Source of the DNA: a virus
DNA: 64,000 nucleotides
Strand: one strand, 5' to 3'
IMG/VR virus record: IMGVR_UViG_3300042460_000692
Coordinates: 1 to 64,000 of that record
In this document: positions 14,909 to 22,764 of the stretch, in pieces
Position numbering within the stretch: position 1 is the first letter of the stretch
Layout of the letters: each line of letters starts with the position of its first letter
Made by a program: the position numbers and the translations under genes
The notes under the pieces: generated by a model
What the model was told of the DNA's origin: nothing
Seen by the model: only the letters and a program-made list of their open reading frames with translations
Databases searched by the model: none

Positions 14909-15105
14909 TTCTTAATTCTTTTTTCTATTTCATCGTTTATTTCATTGAACAATTCTTCAACACTATCAAGATGTCTTGTTAAATCAATGATTAATGTTTT
15001 TGTTTTTTCAAATTCATCATTCAATTCATTTATTGCAAGAAATAAATCTTTATTTGATTTATTTTTAACATCGCTAATAACTTCAATAATTTTTTCTTTA
15101 TCCAT
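14905..15105 (-). CDS. Small coiled-coil protein
   Basis: 66 residues, nearly all helical with heptad-like spacing of Leu/Ile (IIEVISDVKNKSNKDLFLAI, then DLTRHLDSVEELFNEINDEI). It overlaps the spike gene by 4 bp and starts 1 nt after the stop of the large 637-aa gene, so it is translationally linked to both. A baseplate chaperone or clamp is possible, but I recognise no family. Confidence 0.65.
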   Translation of the reverse strand: MDKEKIIEVISDVKNKSNKDLFLAINELNDEFEKTKTLIIDLTRHLDSVEELFNEINDEIEKRIKK

Positions 15106-15106
15106 A

Positions 15107-17020
15107 TTAAAATGTACCTCCTCCTACTGTTAATAATCCCGGTGGAATAAATACCGCACCAACGAATGGACTTGGGTGTGGTATAATAACCGAAGTATTA
15201 CTTGCGGCTATGAATCCATTTGTATCTTGTTCTTCCACGTGACCACTTATTACTGATTTTACTAAATCAATTATTTTATTATCCTCACCAAATATGGGTG
15301 AGGTTGAAACACCAGATTCTTCCAATTTTTCAATTGCACGAATCACCGCACCATCTTCACTATATCCAGGTTTTTGTAAGAAAAATGGTAATAAAAAGGT
15401 ACTAATTCCGGCAGTTGCGAACCCACCACCAAAACCTGATAAAGCTAAATCAATTGCTTTATTTATTAAACCATATAAGTCTTTACAAGTATCAAAACCA
15501 CTTTCAAGTATTTTTGTTAAAATTGCAATTAATGATAATAAAATTAATCGATATCTTTTACCTTTCTTTTTTAATATTGTTGCAGCAATGTCAACTAAAA
15601 ATACCAATAAATCTTTTTTAACTCTTCTCCAAAATTCATTAATAAATTTCCATAATAATTTTGTAATAATTTCATTAAATAATTTATATAAAATTTTCAT
15701 CATTTGTTTAGCGGTTTTTATTACCCCACCAACACCTGTAACTAAAACTTTATAAACTATTATGAATGGTAAAAAATATTTTGGGGTTAATAAAGAACCG
15801 ATAAGTGCCTTGGGTAAACTAAGTATGAAAGTATTTAAAATTGACAAATGAAAATTATCTGGAGGTATTGAACCTTCAGACTGATTATGAGCATCGGACG
15901 CAGCATTAAATAAAGCATCATTTACTGAATCATTTAAATTACCGTCATCATAAACAAAATCTTCGAAATGTGTTGGGTTTATGGGTATTTTAAAATTATT
16001 ACAATCTCTAAACTTTAGTACTTTATCTAACCTATCTTTTTCATCATCTAAGTCAACTCCCTCTACATCATCAAAGTCAAAATAAGATTGGATGTCTTCG
16101 TCATTTTCGTTAAATTCTGTGGTTGCGTTAGGAATTTTACCATTTTTGGGGTTTCCACACATTGCACATAGTTTCGCCAATAATCTATTTAAATCATTAA
16201 ACCCCTTATCAAATAAAGGAGGTTCACTACCATCACCATGTAATGTCATGTATATTGCGGTTTTAGTAACTCCACTAAAATCTACGGGTTCAATACTTGA
16301 ATAATAATCAGTAAAAAATGTTTTTATATTTTTACCTTGTAAACCTGCAACATCATATCTTTGGTTCGATGTGTCCCACGATAATGAAAATAAATTATTA
16401 CCATTTAGAGATGTAAAAGTATATGGACTATTAAAAGCATTATATAAATTTCTATTCATTTTACGTTTACCTAAATCTGGAGATTCTTTTTCATAAACAA
16501 TTTGACCAACGTTTGATGTTGGGTCAACGGTTAATACGTTCATAAAATCAAATTCTTGTGGTTTTAATGTTACAGTGTCAGTTGAACCAAATGTTTTGTT
16601 GGAACCACATATACCGTCTCCTGCAAATAATATTTTTTGTACCGCTTCTAAAATAATTTGTTGTGACGATTTTAAAGTTTCGATAGCCGATTCGTTTGTA
16701 AGTTGTCTTAACCTTTGTTTTGAGAATAACTTATCCGAAGATTCAACTTTTATATTTTTCGCACTTACAAATTTTTCTACCGTTTCTAATAAATCAGAGA
16801 ATACGTCACTAGCTCGATTTATCCCACCCTCTAACTTTTTTAGTTTTTTTGCGGAAAAATCTGATAGAGTTTTTGATAGGTCATCGGCACCTTTTAATGC
16901 TTTGTTTTCATAACCATCAACAAATTTGTTAGCCTTATCCTTAGCATTATCTTTTGCCCTTTTAATGGCATCAATTTTTTGCCTAATCTTTTTTCTTGTT
17001 TCTTTTATTTTGTTGGACAT
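15107..17020 (-). CDS. Large virion protein with hydrophobic C-terminal half
   Basis: 637 residues. The N-terminal 100 residues are basic and helical (KIKETRKKIRQKIDAIKRAK). The middle is a mixed domain with an acidic stretch (DDVEGVDLDDEKDRLDK). From about residue 400 come several long hydrophobic helices (FILSLPKALIGSLLTPKYFL, LVFLVDIAATILKK, LILLSLIAILTKILE) interleaved with basic residues. The end is Gly/Pro-rich. Such a pattern is unusual for a rigid virion part and would suit a protein ejected into, or resting against, a membrane at infection. Lies in the baseplate-like reverse operon. No family recognised; role is inference. Confidence 0.7.
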   Translation of the reverse strand: MSNKIKETRKKIRQKIDAIKRAKDNAKDKANKFVDGYENKALKGADDLSKTLSDFSAKKLKKLEGGINRASDVFSDLLETVEKFVSAKNIKVESSDKLFSKQRLRQLTNESAIETLKSSQQIILEAVQKILFAGDGICGSNKTFGSTDTVTLKPQEFDFMNVLTVDPTSNVGQIVYEKESPDLGKRKMNRNLYNAFNSPYTFTSLNGNNLFSLSWDTSNQRYDVAGLQGKNIKTFFTDYYSSIEPVDFSGVTKTAIYMTLHGDGSEPPLFDKGFNDLNRLLAKLCAMCGNPKNGKIPNATTEFNENDEDIQSYFDFDDVEGVDLDDEKDRLDKVLKFRDCNNFKIPINPTHFEDFVYDDGNLNDSVNDALFNAASDAHNQSEGSIPPDNFHLSILNTFILSLPKALIGSLLTPKYFLPFIIVYKVLVTGVGGVIKTAKQMMKILYKLFNEIITKLLWKFINEFWRRVKKDLLVFLVDIAATILKKKGKRYRLILLSLIAILTKILESGFDTCKDLYGLINKAIDLALSGFGGGFATAGISTFLLPFFLQKPGYSEDGAVIRAIEKLEESGVSTSPIFGEDNKIIDLVKSVISGHVEEQDTNGFIAASNTSVIIPHPSPFVGAVFIPPGLLTVGGGTF

Positions 17021-17400
17021 TATAGTGTGTAGTTTGACTTACCTTTATTATCAGAACCAGTTTCCATTAATTTGTCCAATATTTCTCTATCTTCATCAGA
17101 TAAGGTTAATTTACCCATAGGTCCACCGGCCTTACCTGTAGATTGTGTTTGTTTTAATAAAACACCTTGTAGTTTAACTAAGGAGATTTTTTTCTCAGTA
17201 CAATCGTTTAGGATTTTTTGTTGTTCTTTGATGACGGGACCTATTACACTCATGTCCTCAGCATCTTTCATAAATGTTAACATTTTCTTTGTTATCATTG
17301 ATGCTGTATTCTTTTGTTCCACAATGTCATTGTAGATTTCCTGCATTAAAGCTAATGCAGAATCAACCTCTAAGGAGATTAAATTTCTTTGTGTTCTCAT
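17020..17400 (-). CDS. Unknown 126-aa protein beside gp55
   Basis: 126 residues, helical first two thirds (LEVDSALALMQEIYNDIVEQ, MITKKMLTFMKDAEDMSVIG), Gly-rich turn, then a short acidic helix (LSDEDREILDKLMETG). Its stop codon shares one base with the next start. It follows the gp55-like gene after a late-type box. T4 gp33, the late co-activator, is similar in size and works with gp55, but I see no sequence match, so I make no assignment. A virion or assembly role is equally possible because everything downstream is structural. Confidence 0.65.
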   Translation of the reverse strand: MRTQRNLISLEVDSALALMQEIYNDIVEQKNTASMITKKMLTFMKDAEDMSVIGPVIKEQQKILNDCTEKKISLVKLQGVLLKQTQSTGKAGGPMGKLTLSDEDREILDKLMETGSDNKGKSNYTL

Positions 17401-17403
17401 ACC

Positions 17404-17411
17404 AATAAATA
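17404..17411 (-). promoter_or_regulatory. Late-type box
   Basis: Reverse strand TATTTATT, 3 nt before the start codon at 17400, between the sigma-factor gene and the structural operon. Confidence 0.5.
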
Positions 17412-17414
17412 GGT

Positions 17415-18113
17415 TTATTCTAAAAATCCACCTAAAATTCCATCATACAACTTTTTAAATCTTTTGAGGGATATTCTAATTTCTTTGGTTGACAATGAAG
17501 TCATTTCTCTTAAAGAGAGTAATATAAGGTTTTTATTGAATTTGTTACCATCTCCAACTTGAAATATCATATCAAAATTGTTAAAAATCTCTAGTAACGC
17601 ATACCCTAATTTTTGTTCATTTTCGGTTAAATCTTCATTTTCAACAAAAAGTTCTAAGTCTATACTCATTTTTATAATGATATCTCTATAGTCTATAATA
17701 TGTTCATCTATCACATATGATAGGTCAGATCTACCCTCAATATCTGATGATATGTCGTCATATGATACTTGTCTATTTTGTTCCTTTGTATCCTTCTGTA
17801 TTGCTCCCATAAGGTAGTTTTTACAGATTGTACCAAAGTAAGAATACGCTTTGGTATTTTTTGTGTGGTCAAATTTATTAATCTTGGTAATAAGAAAGGA
17901 CATTGTGTCTGTATGAATTTCTTCAAATTCCATATCTTTTCTGTAAAGTTTATAACGTCGAATAATTGATTCGACCATTATAATTAGGGGTTCACGTAAA
18001 TATTCGTTGAATATCTTATTTCTTTCTGCTTCGTCAGTGCTTTCTAAGTAACTAACTACCGCCTTCTCTTGATCCTCCCCAAAATAAATTTTTTGGGTTC
18101 TTGGTCTTGGCAT
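17415..18113 (-). CDS. 55: Late-gene sigma factor, gp55-like
   Basis: RNA polymerase sigma-family protein that in T4 directs host polymerase to late promoters. 232 residues, longer than T4 gp55 (185). Residues about 40-115 read like sigma region 2: LREPLIIMVESIIRRYKLY, EEIHTDTMSFLITKINKFDH, KNTKAYSYFGTICKNYLMGA. The YSYFGTICKNYL helix is typical of the promoter-melting/-10 recognition region. A shorter C-terminal helix-rich part follows. The start codon overlaps the stop of the upstream glycosyltransferase (TAATG). Its presence supports the idea that the repeated TATTTAT(A/T) boxes are late promoters. Confidence 0.82.
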   Translation of the reverse strand: MPRPRTQKIYFGEDQEKAVVSYLESTDEAERNKIFNEYLREPLIIMVESIIRRYKLYRKDMEFEEIHTDTMSFLITKINKFDHTKNTKAYSYFGTICKNYLMGAIQKDTKEQNRQVSYDDISSDIEGRSDLSYVIDEHIIDYRDIIIKMSIDLELFVENEDLTENEQKLGYALLEIFNNFDMIFQVGDGNKFNKNLILLSLREMTSLSTKEIRISLKRFKKLYDGILGGFLE

Positions 18114-18892
18114 TAAGCTTCTATATAATTTACATCTCGTTTATTTTTAAAGAAAAATTCTTTTTTTGCTGAGTCTAACCAAAATTTAACTTCTTTTTCG
18201 GATAATAAACTATTCTCATCGTTTTTGTATAACCAGAATAATGAATCCTCTCTAAGATTAACGTGTTGGTAACCAACTCTCGGTACTATCATCACCCTAA
18301 CTCCATTGTGAGTTAATCTTAATAAAAACTCGTATCCAAAAGTCAATTTAATGTTTTCTTTTAATAAACCATTATCTTTAATTTTTTGTGTGCGATAAAG
18401 TCCACCACTAATTTGATAGTTTTGATATTCTAATAATACCTCATTATCAATAAATCCCTGCATATCAGTAAATCCATAAGCCCAAGCGGATTCGTTAGTA
18501 AAACTAACAAAGGTTCCCTCTGAGTTTATATCTTTTACTATTGGTAAGAATACATCAACATCACTATAAATTTTTCTATAATCGTTAATTGATTTTAACC
18601 AAATTGATTTAAATTGGTCATCAACTTCTAAAATAGTAAACCATTCTGTGTCACATTTCTCGATACCTAAATTTACTTGGGAGCAAAAGTCAGTTTTACC
18701 ATTATTAACTACGAAATTAATTTCTAATTTATCAGATAAGTTAGTTAACTCTTTTTTTACTTCCGCGGGACATACCAACGATACTTTTACGTCGTTGTGA
18801 AAATCTTCAACAGACTCTAAAGCTTTATTTAACATTTCCTTATAATCTTCACTAATTTTGTGAATAGGTATTAATACTGTTATATTTTTCAT
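18113..18892 (-). CDS. Family 2-like glycosyltransferase
   Basis: GT-A fold, likely GT2. The 259 residues start MKNITVLIPIHKISEDYKEM (first strand and nucleotide-binding loop), then NGKTDFCSQVNLGIEKCDTE, and ILEVDDQF, which supplies the DxD-like metal site (VDD). A later ISGGLYRTQ/GYEFLLRLTHNGVR part fits the acceptor side with the ED-like Glu. No membrane anchor, so cytosolic. It is in one operon with the next glycosyltransferase and gp55. The acceptor could be a virion protein, phage DNA or host glycan; nothing in the sequence decides. Confidence 0.82.
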   Translation of the reverse strand: MKNITVLIPIHKISEDYKEMLNKALESVEDFHNDVKVSLVCPAEVKKELTNLSDKLEINFVVNNGKTDFCSQVNLGIEKCDTEWFTILEVDDQFKSIWLKSINDYRKIYSDVDVFLPIVKDINSEGTFVSFTNESAWAYGFTDMQGFIDNEVLLEYQNYQISGGLYRTQKIKDNGLLKENIKLTFGYEFLLRLTHNGVRVMIVPRVGYQHVNLREDSLFWLYKNDENSLLSEKEVKFWLDSAKKEFFFKNKRDVNYIEA

Positions 18893-18897
18893 ATTGA

Positions 18898-19959
18898 TTA
18901 TTCTTGTTCTTGTTTTAATTTTTCTAATGCGTTCTCGATAGATTCGATTCTTTTATTAATTAATGACCCGAAAATTGAATTGATACTATTTTGAGTAATT
19001 GATGTTTCATATGGTAATAAAGTATCTTTCATTTTAGTAGTCACCTCTTCTTGTAACTCAACTCCCTCAATCCATGCTAAGATATATGAACCTAAAATTT
19101 CAACAACTTTATTTGTGTCATAGGTCCACATTCCATTCTCATCCAACCAATCAGGTTCTGTTTCAGGAATCTTACCAATAACGGGAACACCACATTTCAT
19201 AGACTCTAAAGGAAATGTACCAAATGTTGATTCATTATCAACCCAAACAGAAACCATACATTCTTTTAAATTAGTTGCAAATTCATCGTAACTCATCTGA
19301 ACCATATCTTTAAAAGTAATCCAACGTAACTGAGGAAACTTTAAATAAAATTGTGAAATTAATCTTCTATGTACAACTCTATCTCTACAACTAATCGCAA
19401 CATATGGTTTTAATGGTAGTTCAATAGGTTTAAAATTATCACCAATAATTGGAGGGATTACAAAGACTAAACTTTCAGGAAAAATATCTGAAATGTATTT
19501 TTTTGCACTTTCTGTTGTGGTGATGATTCTATCAAATCCATAGTCCGACCATCTACTACCAATTGATAGTGTTTCAAACATAAAATCTTTTTGTTGTACT
19601 AACATTACTTTAATACACTTGATATTAGTTAATTGCTCAAGAGCGTTTGAAAAATATTCAGGAACAACTAAAACATCATCAATTTTTAATTCAATCTTAT
19701 CTTCTTTGATGGACACGACTGGTAGTTCTTTGTACGTATCACCTAACCAAGATTCGACTCCTGTGTATGTTTTGTCCTCCACTAAAATATTTGATTTATG
19801 ACCATTTTGTTTTAAAGTCAACGCCATATCATAAATGTGTTTTATGGACGCTCTTGCGTTATTTCTTGTGTCATAAGTTAGAAAATAAATGTTATTTTCT
19901 TTTGAATGTAACCTACCTAACGCTTCTTCTAATTTTTCTATGTTTTCTTGTTTACTCAT
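18898..19959 (-). CDS. GT-B glycosyltransferase (GT4-like)
   Basis: 353 residues with two Rossmann-like halves. N-terminal half: IYFLTYDTRNNARASIKHIY, MALTLKQNGHKSNILVE. C-terminal half: KPYVAISCRDRVVHRRLISQ, and the nucleotide-sugar-binding signature GTFPLESMKCGVPVIG (E-x7-like motif of GT4) followed by TEPDWLDENGMW. Ends in a helical tail. It overlaps the 97-aa gene by 8 bp and precedes the GT2-like gene by 5 nt, forming a glycosylation pair. Substrate unknown. Confidence 0.82.
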   Translation of the reverse strand: MSKQENIEKLEEALGRLHSKENNIYFLTYDTRNNARASIKHIYDMALTLKQNGHKSNILVEDKTYTGVESWLGDTYKELPVVSIKEDKIELKIDDVLVVPEYFSNALEQLTNIKCIKVMLVQQKDFMFETLSIGSRWSDYGFDRIITTTESAKKYISDIFPESLVFVIPPIIGDNFKPIELPLKPYVAISCRDRVVHRRLISQFYLKFPQLRWITFKDMVQMSYDEFATNLKECMVSVWVDNESTFGTFPLESMKCGVPVIGKIPETEPDWLDENGMWTYDTNKVVEILGSYILAWIEGVELQEEVTTKMKDTLLPYETSITQNSINSIFGSLINKRIESIENALEKLKQEQE

Positions 19960-20245
19960 CGTCTTCGTTTAATTCTTCAATTAAGATTTTATATTTTATT
20001 AAGGTGTTAAATGCTATTTTAAAAGATGTGGTTGTGGTGTTTTTTGCGAACATTCCCATTTCTTCGTCAACATCGTCAATTTCACCTAACACTCTTTCTA
20101 AACACATTTTTATTATTTCGTATTTGAAAATGTTGATTTCGGTAGCACCTTCATCTTCATCATCTTCTACTGTTTTGTTTGTTCTACATTTGTCTGTGAT
20201 TCCATCGATATCAATGTAGTAGTTTTTTCCGAATAGTTCAACCAT
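19952..20245 (-). CDS. Small acidic conserved protein
   Basis: 97 residues, acidic: MVELFGKNYYIDIDGITDKC, an acidic loop (VEDDEDEGATE), INIFKYEIIKMCLERVLGEI and an acidic C-terminus ELNEDDE. No catalytic pattern recognised. I keep the ATG at 20245, which makes it overlap the upstream gene by 79 bp, because the first segment looks like a genuine beta/turn start and no better start follows until deep in the helix. Overlaps the GT4-like gene by 8 bp at its end. Confidence 0.65.
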   Translation of the reverse strand: MVELFGKNYYIDIDGITDKCRTNKTVEDDEDEGATEINIFKYEIIKMCLERVLGEIDDVDEEMGMFAKNTTTTSFKIAFNTLIKYKILIEELNEDDE

Positions 20246-20820
20246 GGTTCTTGTATTTCAGTTAATTTAGTTATTTCTTTTTTATAAGTAAAGTGTCCAT
20301 TATATTTGGTATTAAATTTGATGGCAACTTTATCTTCTGGACATTCATCTAACACAAGTTTTTTATCTGTAATCCAAATATCACATTTGTTCCACAGCTC
20401 TTTAATGTTATCACTTTTGTCGAATTTTATGTTATTACCTAAAAATCCGTTTTTTGATAGGAAGAATAATGTTGCTGGTTTTGATTTACCTAATTCATCC
20501 AACCCAATTAATGTAAAATTGTGTTCTTGATTATCATAAATCATTTTATGTAAATCTGTAAATGTTGTTGAGTAACTTAATCCAGCATGTCCAAATATTT
20601 CAATTGGGTATTCCATAAATGTAAAAAACTCATACTCTTCCTTTGATTGGAATCTGTACGAGTTCATTAAATTATCGTTTTCTATTGGCTCAGTTACACC
20701 ATAGTCAAATGTATTATCTTCAATCACAACATCATCCACTAAAAATGATTCGTTGTAATGATATTCAAATTTTTGTATTGTGTTTCTTAAAACACCATCA
20801 ATACTAATGTATACTTCCAT
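20167..20820 (-). CDS. HAD-like protein, probably catalytically altered
   Basis: 217 residues. Starts MEVYISIDGVLRNT, the place and shape of HAD motif I (DxDGVL), but the nucleophile Asp is Ser here. Later parts fit a HAD core: HNFTLIGLDELGKSKPATLF (motif II-like region), FLSKNGFLGNNIKF, and LWNKCDIWITDKKLVLDECP (motif IV-like acidic residues). If right, it is a nucleotidase-like fold without the normal catalytic residue. Its last 79 bp overlap the 97-aa gene. The PhoH terminator lies just upstream, so it starts a new transcript. Confidence 0.6.
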   Translation of the reverse strand: MEVYISIDGVLRNTIQKFEYHYNESFLVDDVVIEDNTFDYGVTEPIENDNLMNSYRFQSKEEYEFFTFMEYPIEIFGHAGLSYSTTFTDLHKMIYDNQEHNFTLIGLDELGKSKPATLFFLSKNGFLGNNIKFDKSDNIKELWNKCDIWITDKKLVLDECPEDKVAIKFNTKYNGHFTYKKEITKLTEIQEPWLNYSEKTTTLISMESQTNVEQTKQ

Positions 20821-20856
20821 TGGGTAAATATACCATCAAATATGTTATAAGTAAAT

Positions 20857-20896
20857 AATAAACCCACACCATTATGATAAACGATGTGGGTTTATT
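20857..20896. terminator. Terminator after phoH
   Basis: A 12-bp perfect stem (20857-20868 with 20885-20896, core ACCCACA/TGTGGGT) with A- and T-rich flanks, 21 nt beyond the phoH stop on the reverse strand. It would work on both strands. Confidence 0.8.
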
Positions 20897-20916
20897 GTGC
20901 AAAATTACATTTATTG

Positions 20917-21645
20917 TTAATCGTATCTGTTAAGAATTTCAGATATAATTGGGTTTCTAACAATATCCTCCATTCCAAATTCAAAAACACCGATTCCTTT
21001 TACATCACCTAATCTTTTCTTCGCATCATATAAACCAGATTTAGTTTTATCTTTAAATTTATCTGATTGTTCTAAATCTCCTGATAGGAAAAATTTAGAA
21101 TTATAACCAATACGAGTTAGTAATAATTTTACTTGTGCGGGAGTTGCATTTTGAGCCTCTTCAAATACTAATATCGTATTATCAACATTCCATCCTCTCA
21201 TATATGCAAGTGCCGCAACTTCAATGTAACCTTCGTCTTTAAGTTGTTCTCTTGCCTCTTTACCTATAATTTTATTTAATAGATAATAAGACGGGTAAAT
21301 GTATGGGTCCAACTTTTCTTCTAAACCACCTGGTAATGAACCTAATTTTTCTTCTGCCTCAACTGCCGGTCTAACAATGATTATTTTCTCATATTTATTG
21401 GAATCGTCATGTAACAAATCTACTGCTCTTTTCATTGCGATATATGATTTACCAACACCTGCTGGCCCAAAACAAAGGGTAATTTGATTATCTCCCAATA
21501 TGTTCCAATATGTTTCTTGATTTTTAGTTAAGAACTTTTCTTTTGGTTTTTTTATGATTTGTCTAATTCTATCCTTATGTATGATTTTTCTATCTTCCAC
21601 TAATACAGGTGGTTGGGTTCTACTGGTTCTAGGTTTTACTGCCAA
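20917..21645 (-). CDS. phoH: PhoH-like ATPase, TTG start
   Basis: P-loop NTPase of the PhoH family, frequent in marine and T4-like phages; its role in infection is unsettled. 242 residues with Walker A FGPAGVGKS (59-67), Walker B ILVFEEAQNA, and the PhoH sequence LPGGLEEKLDPYIYPSYYLL plus RIGYNSKFFLSGDLEQSD. The first ATG in frame lies after Walker A, so translation must begin at a non-ATG codon; TTG at 21645 (TTG GCA GTA) is the best candidate. A late-type box lies 30 nt upstream. The strong terminator follows. Confidence 0.9.
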   Translation of the reverse strand: MAVKPRTSRTQPPVLVEDRKIIHKDRIRQIIKKPKEKFLTKNQETYWNILGDNQITLCFGPAGVGKSYIAMKRAVDLLHDDSNKYEKIIIVRPAVEAEEKLGSLPGGLEEKLDPYIYPSYYLLNKIIGKEAREQLKDEGYIEVAALAYMRGWNVDNTILVFEEAQNATPAQVKLLLTRIGYNSKFFLSGDLEQSDKFKDKTKSGLYDAKKRLGDVKGIGVFEFGMEDIVRNPIISEILNRYD

Positions 21646-21675
21646 AATATATGTTTTTAATTGTTCTTTATTTTT

Positions 21676-21683
21676 AATAAATA
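21676..21683 (-). promoter_or_regulatory. Late-type box before phoH
   Basis: Reverse strand TATTTATT, 30 nt before the proposed TTG start of phoH. Confidence 0.4.
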
Positions 21684-21686
21684 TCT

Positions 21687-22286
21687 CTATTTACCTGTAC
21701 TTCCGAAACCACCACCACCCCTTTCGGTATTGGATAGTTCGTCACTTTCAAAGATTGTTACTTTAGGAAAAGGAATAATTATCATTTGAGCACCCCTTTC
21801 ACCTACCTTATATTTAATAGAATCTAATCCGTTTGTTTTTACAAAAGTAGCTTGTATTTCACCCCTATAACCACTATCTATAACCCCAACAGAGTTTGAC
21901 AATAGTAACTCTTGATTACGAATAGATGAACGAGGAAACACTAAACCGACGTATCCTTTTGGTATTTCAAACGCAAGTCCAAAACCATACGATACACTAA
22001 AGGTAGTATTTTCAATTTCTCTTGTTATTGTTAAATCCATTCCCGCATCACCATCTTTTGAGTATGATGGTATCACTGCGCTCTCATGTAGTTTTTTTAC
22101 CTTTACAGGAATTTCAAATGAAGATGGATTTGGTACAATTTTATCTTTTGATACATCGTCCATTAAATTACCTAAAACTTTGTTTATTTGGGTAAAAAAT
22201 TCATCGTCAACTTCATCATCTGAACTTAAGTCAGATTCAAATTCTTTTAATTTTTTTAAATATTCTTCAAGACTATCTTTATCCAT
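21687..22286 (-). CDS. dut: dUTPase
   Basis: Hydrolyses dUTP to dUMP and pyrophosphate, working with dCMP deaminase and ribonucleotide reductase. 199 residues. Trimeric dUTPase motifs in order: DGDAGMDL (1), PRSSI (2), NSVGVIDSGYRGEI (3), GERGAQMIIIP (4), RGGGGFGSTGK (5, glycine-rich flap that closes over the nucleotide). The first 55 residues are an extra acidic helical extension (KEFESDLSSDDEVDDEFF) not found in the minimal enzyme. Overlaps the next small gene by 8 bp. Confidence 0.93.
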   Translation of the reverse strand: MDKDSLEEYLKKLKEFESDLSSDDEVDDEFFTQINKVLGNLMDDVSKDKIVPNPSSFEIPVKVKKLHESAVIPSYSKDGDAGMDLTITREIENTTFSVSYGFGLAFEIPKGYVGLVFPRSSIRNQELLLSNSVGVIDSGYRGEIQATFVKTNGLDSIKYKVGERGAQMIIIPFPKVTIFESDELSNTERGGGGFGSTGK

Positions 22287-22500
22287 TTTTTTCTTTTTTG
22301 TCTATAATCCATTTATCTAACTTCTTAACTCTTTCCTTTAAGTCGTTATCTTGAGGTCGTAAACAACACTCAACAAACACGTCAGTTACCCTTTGTAGTT
22401 CTTCAAATGTAACTTGAACACCAACTGAATTTAGGTATTCTAAAGCCATTTTACTTTGCGATTGACGCATAATTTGTATATCTCTTCCGTAGAAATCCAT
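22279..22500 (-). CDS. Unknown 73-aa protein
   Basis: 73 residues, helical, with a Glu/Arg-rich C-terminal half (DNDLKERVKKLDKWIIDKKE) and two adjacent cysteines (VECCLRPQ). No family recognised. It overlaps dUTPase by 8 bp at its 3' end and is likely co-translated with it. Confidence 0.65.
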   Translation of the reverse strand: MDFYGRDIQIMRQSQSKMALEYLNSVGVQVTFEELQRVTDVFVECCLRPQDNDLKERVKKLDKWIIDKKEKNG

Positions 22501-22522
22501 TTCAGTTGGTGTTTAATTGTTA

Positions 22523-22753
22523 TTATCTATAATACTCAGGTGTGTTCTTTTCGTCAATGACGCAATCGATCTTTAATTTCTTAACATCGATAATTTGACT
22601 TGTACGAATATCTCCAGCTAAAAATTTAGAAGCTGTAATATTTGCTTCTGCGTTTGATTCGGCTTGGACAATAATTGTTGATTTTGTTAAACGTGGGTTA
22701 CCCTCTCTGTCTAATTGTTCGGATTCATATCCTACTGTTACTGTGTAATGCAT
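22523..22753 (-). CDS. Unknown 76-aa protein
   Basis: 76 residues, alpha/beta: MHYTVTVGYESEQLDREGNP, then a helix AESNAEANITASKFLAG, then a strand-rich end. The arrangement resembles a small ferredoxin-like fold, but this is a guess from pattern. Lies 11 nt after the stop of the glycosyltransferase, in the same reverse operon. Confidence 0.65.
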   Translation of the reverse strand: MHYTVTVGYESEQLDREGNPRLTKSTIIVQAESNAEANITASKFLAGDIRTSQIIDVKKLKIDCVIDEKNTPEYYR

Positions 22754-22764
22754 AATTGTTTTTT

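Noticed and set aside
17020-17400. gp33 late co-activator
   Set aside because: Right size and next to gp55, but no sequence resemblance and no clamp-binding tail that I can see.
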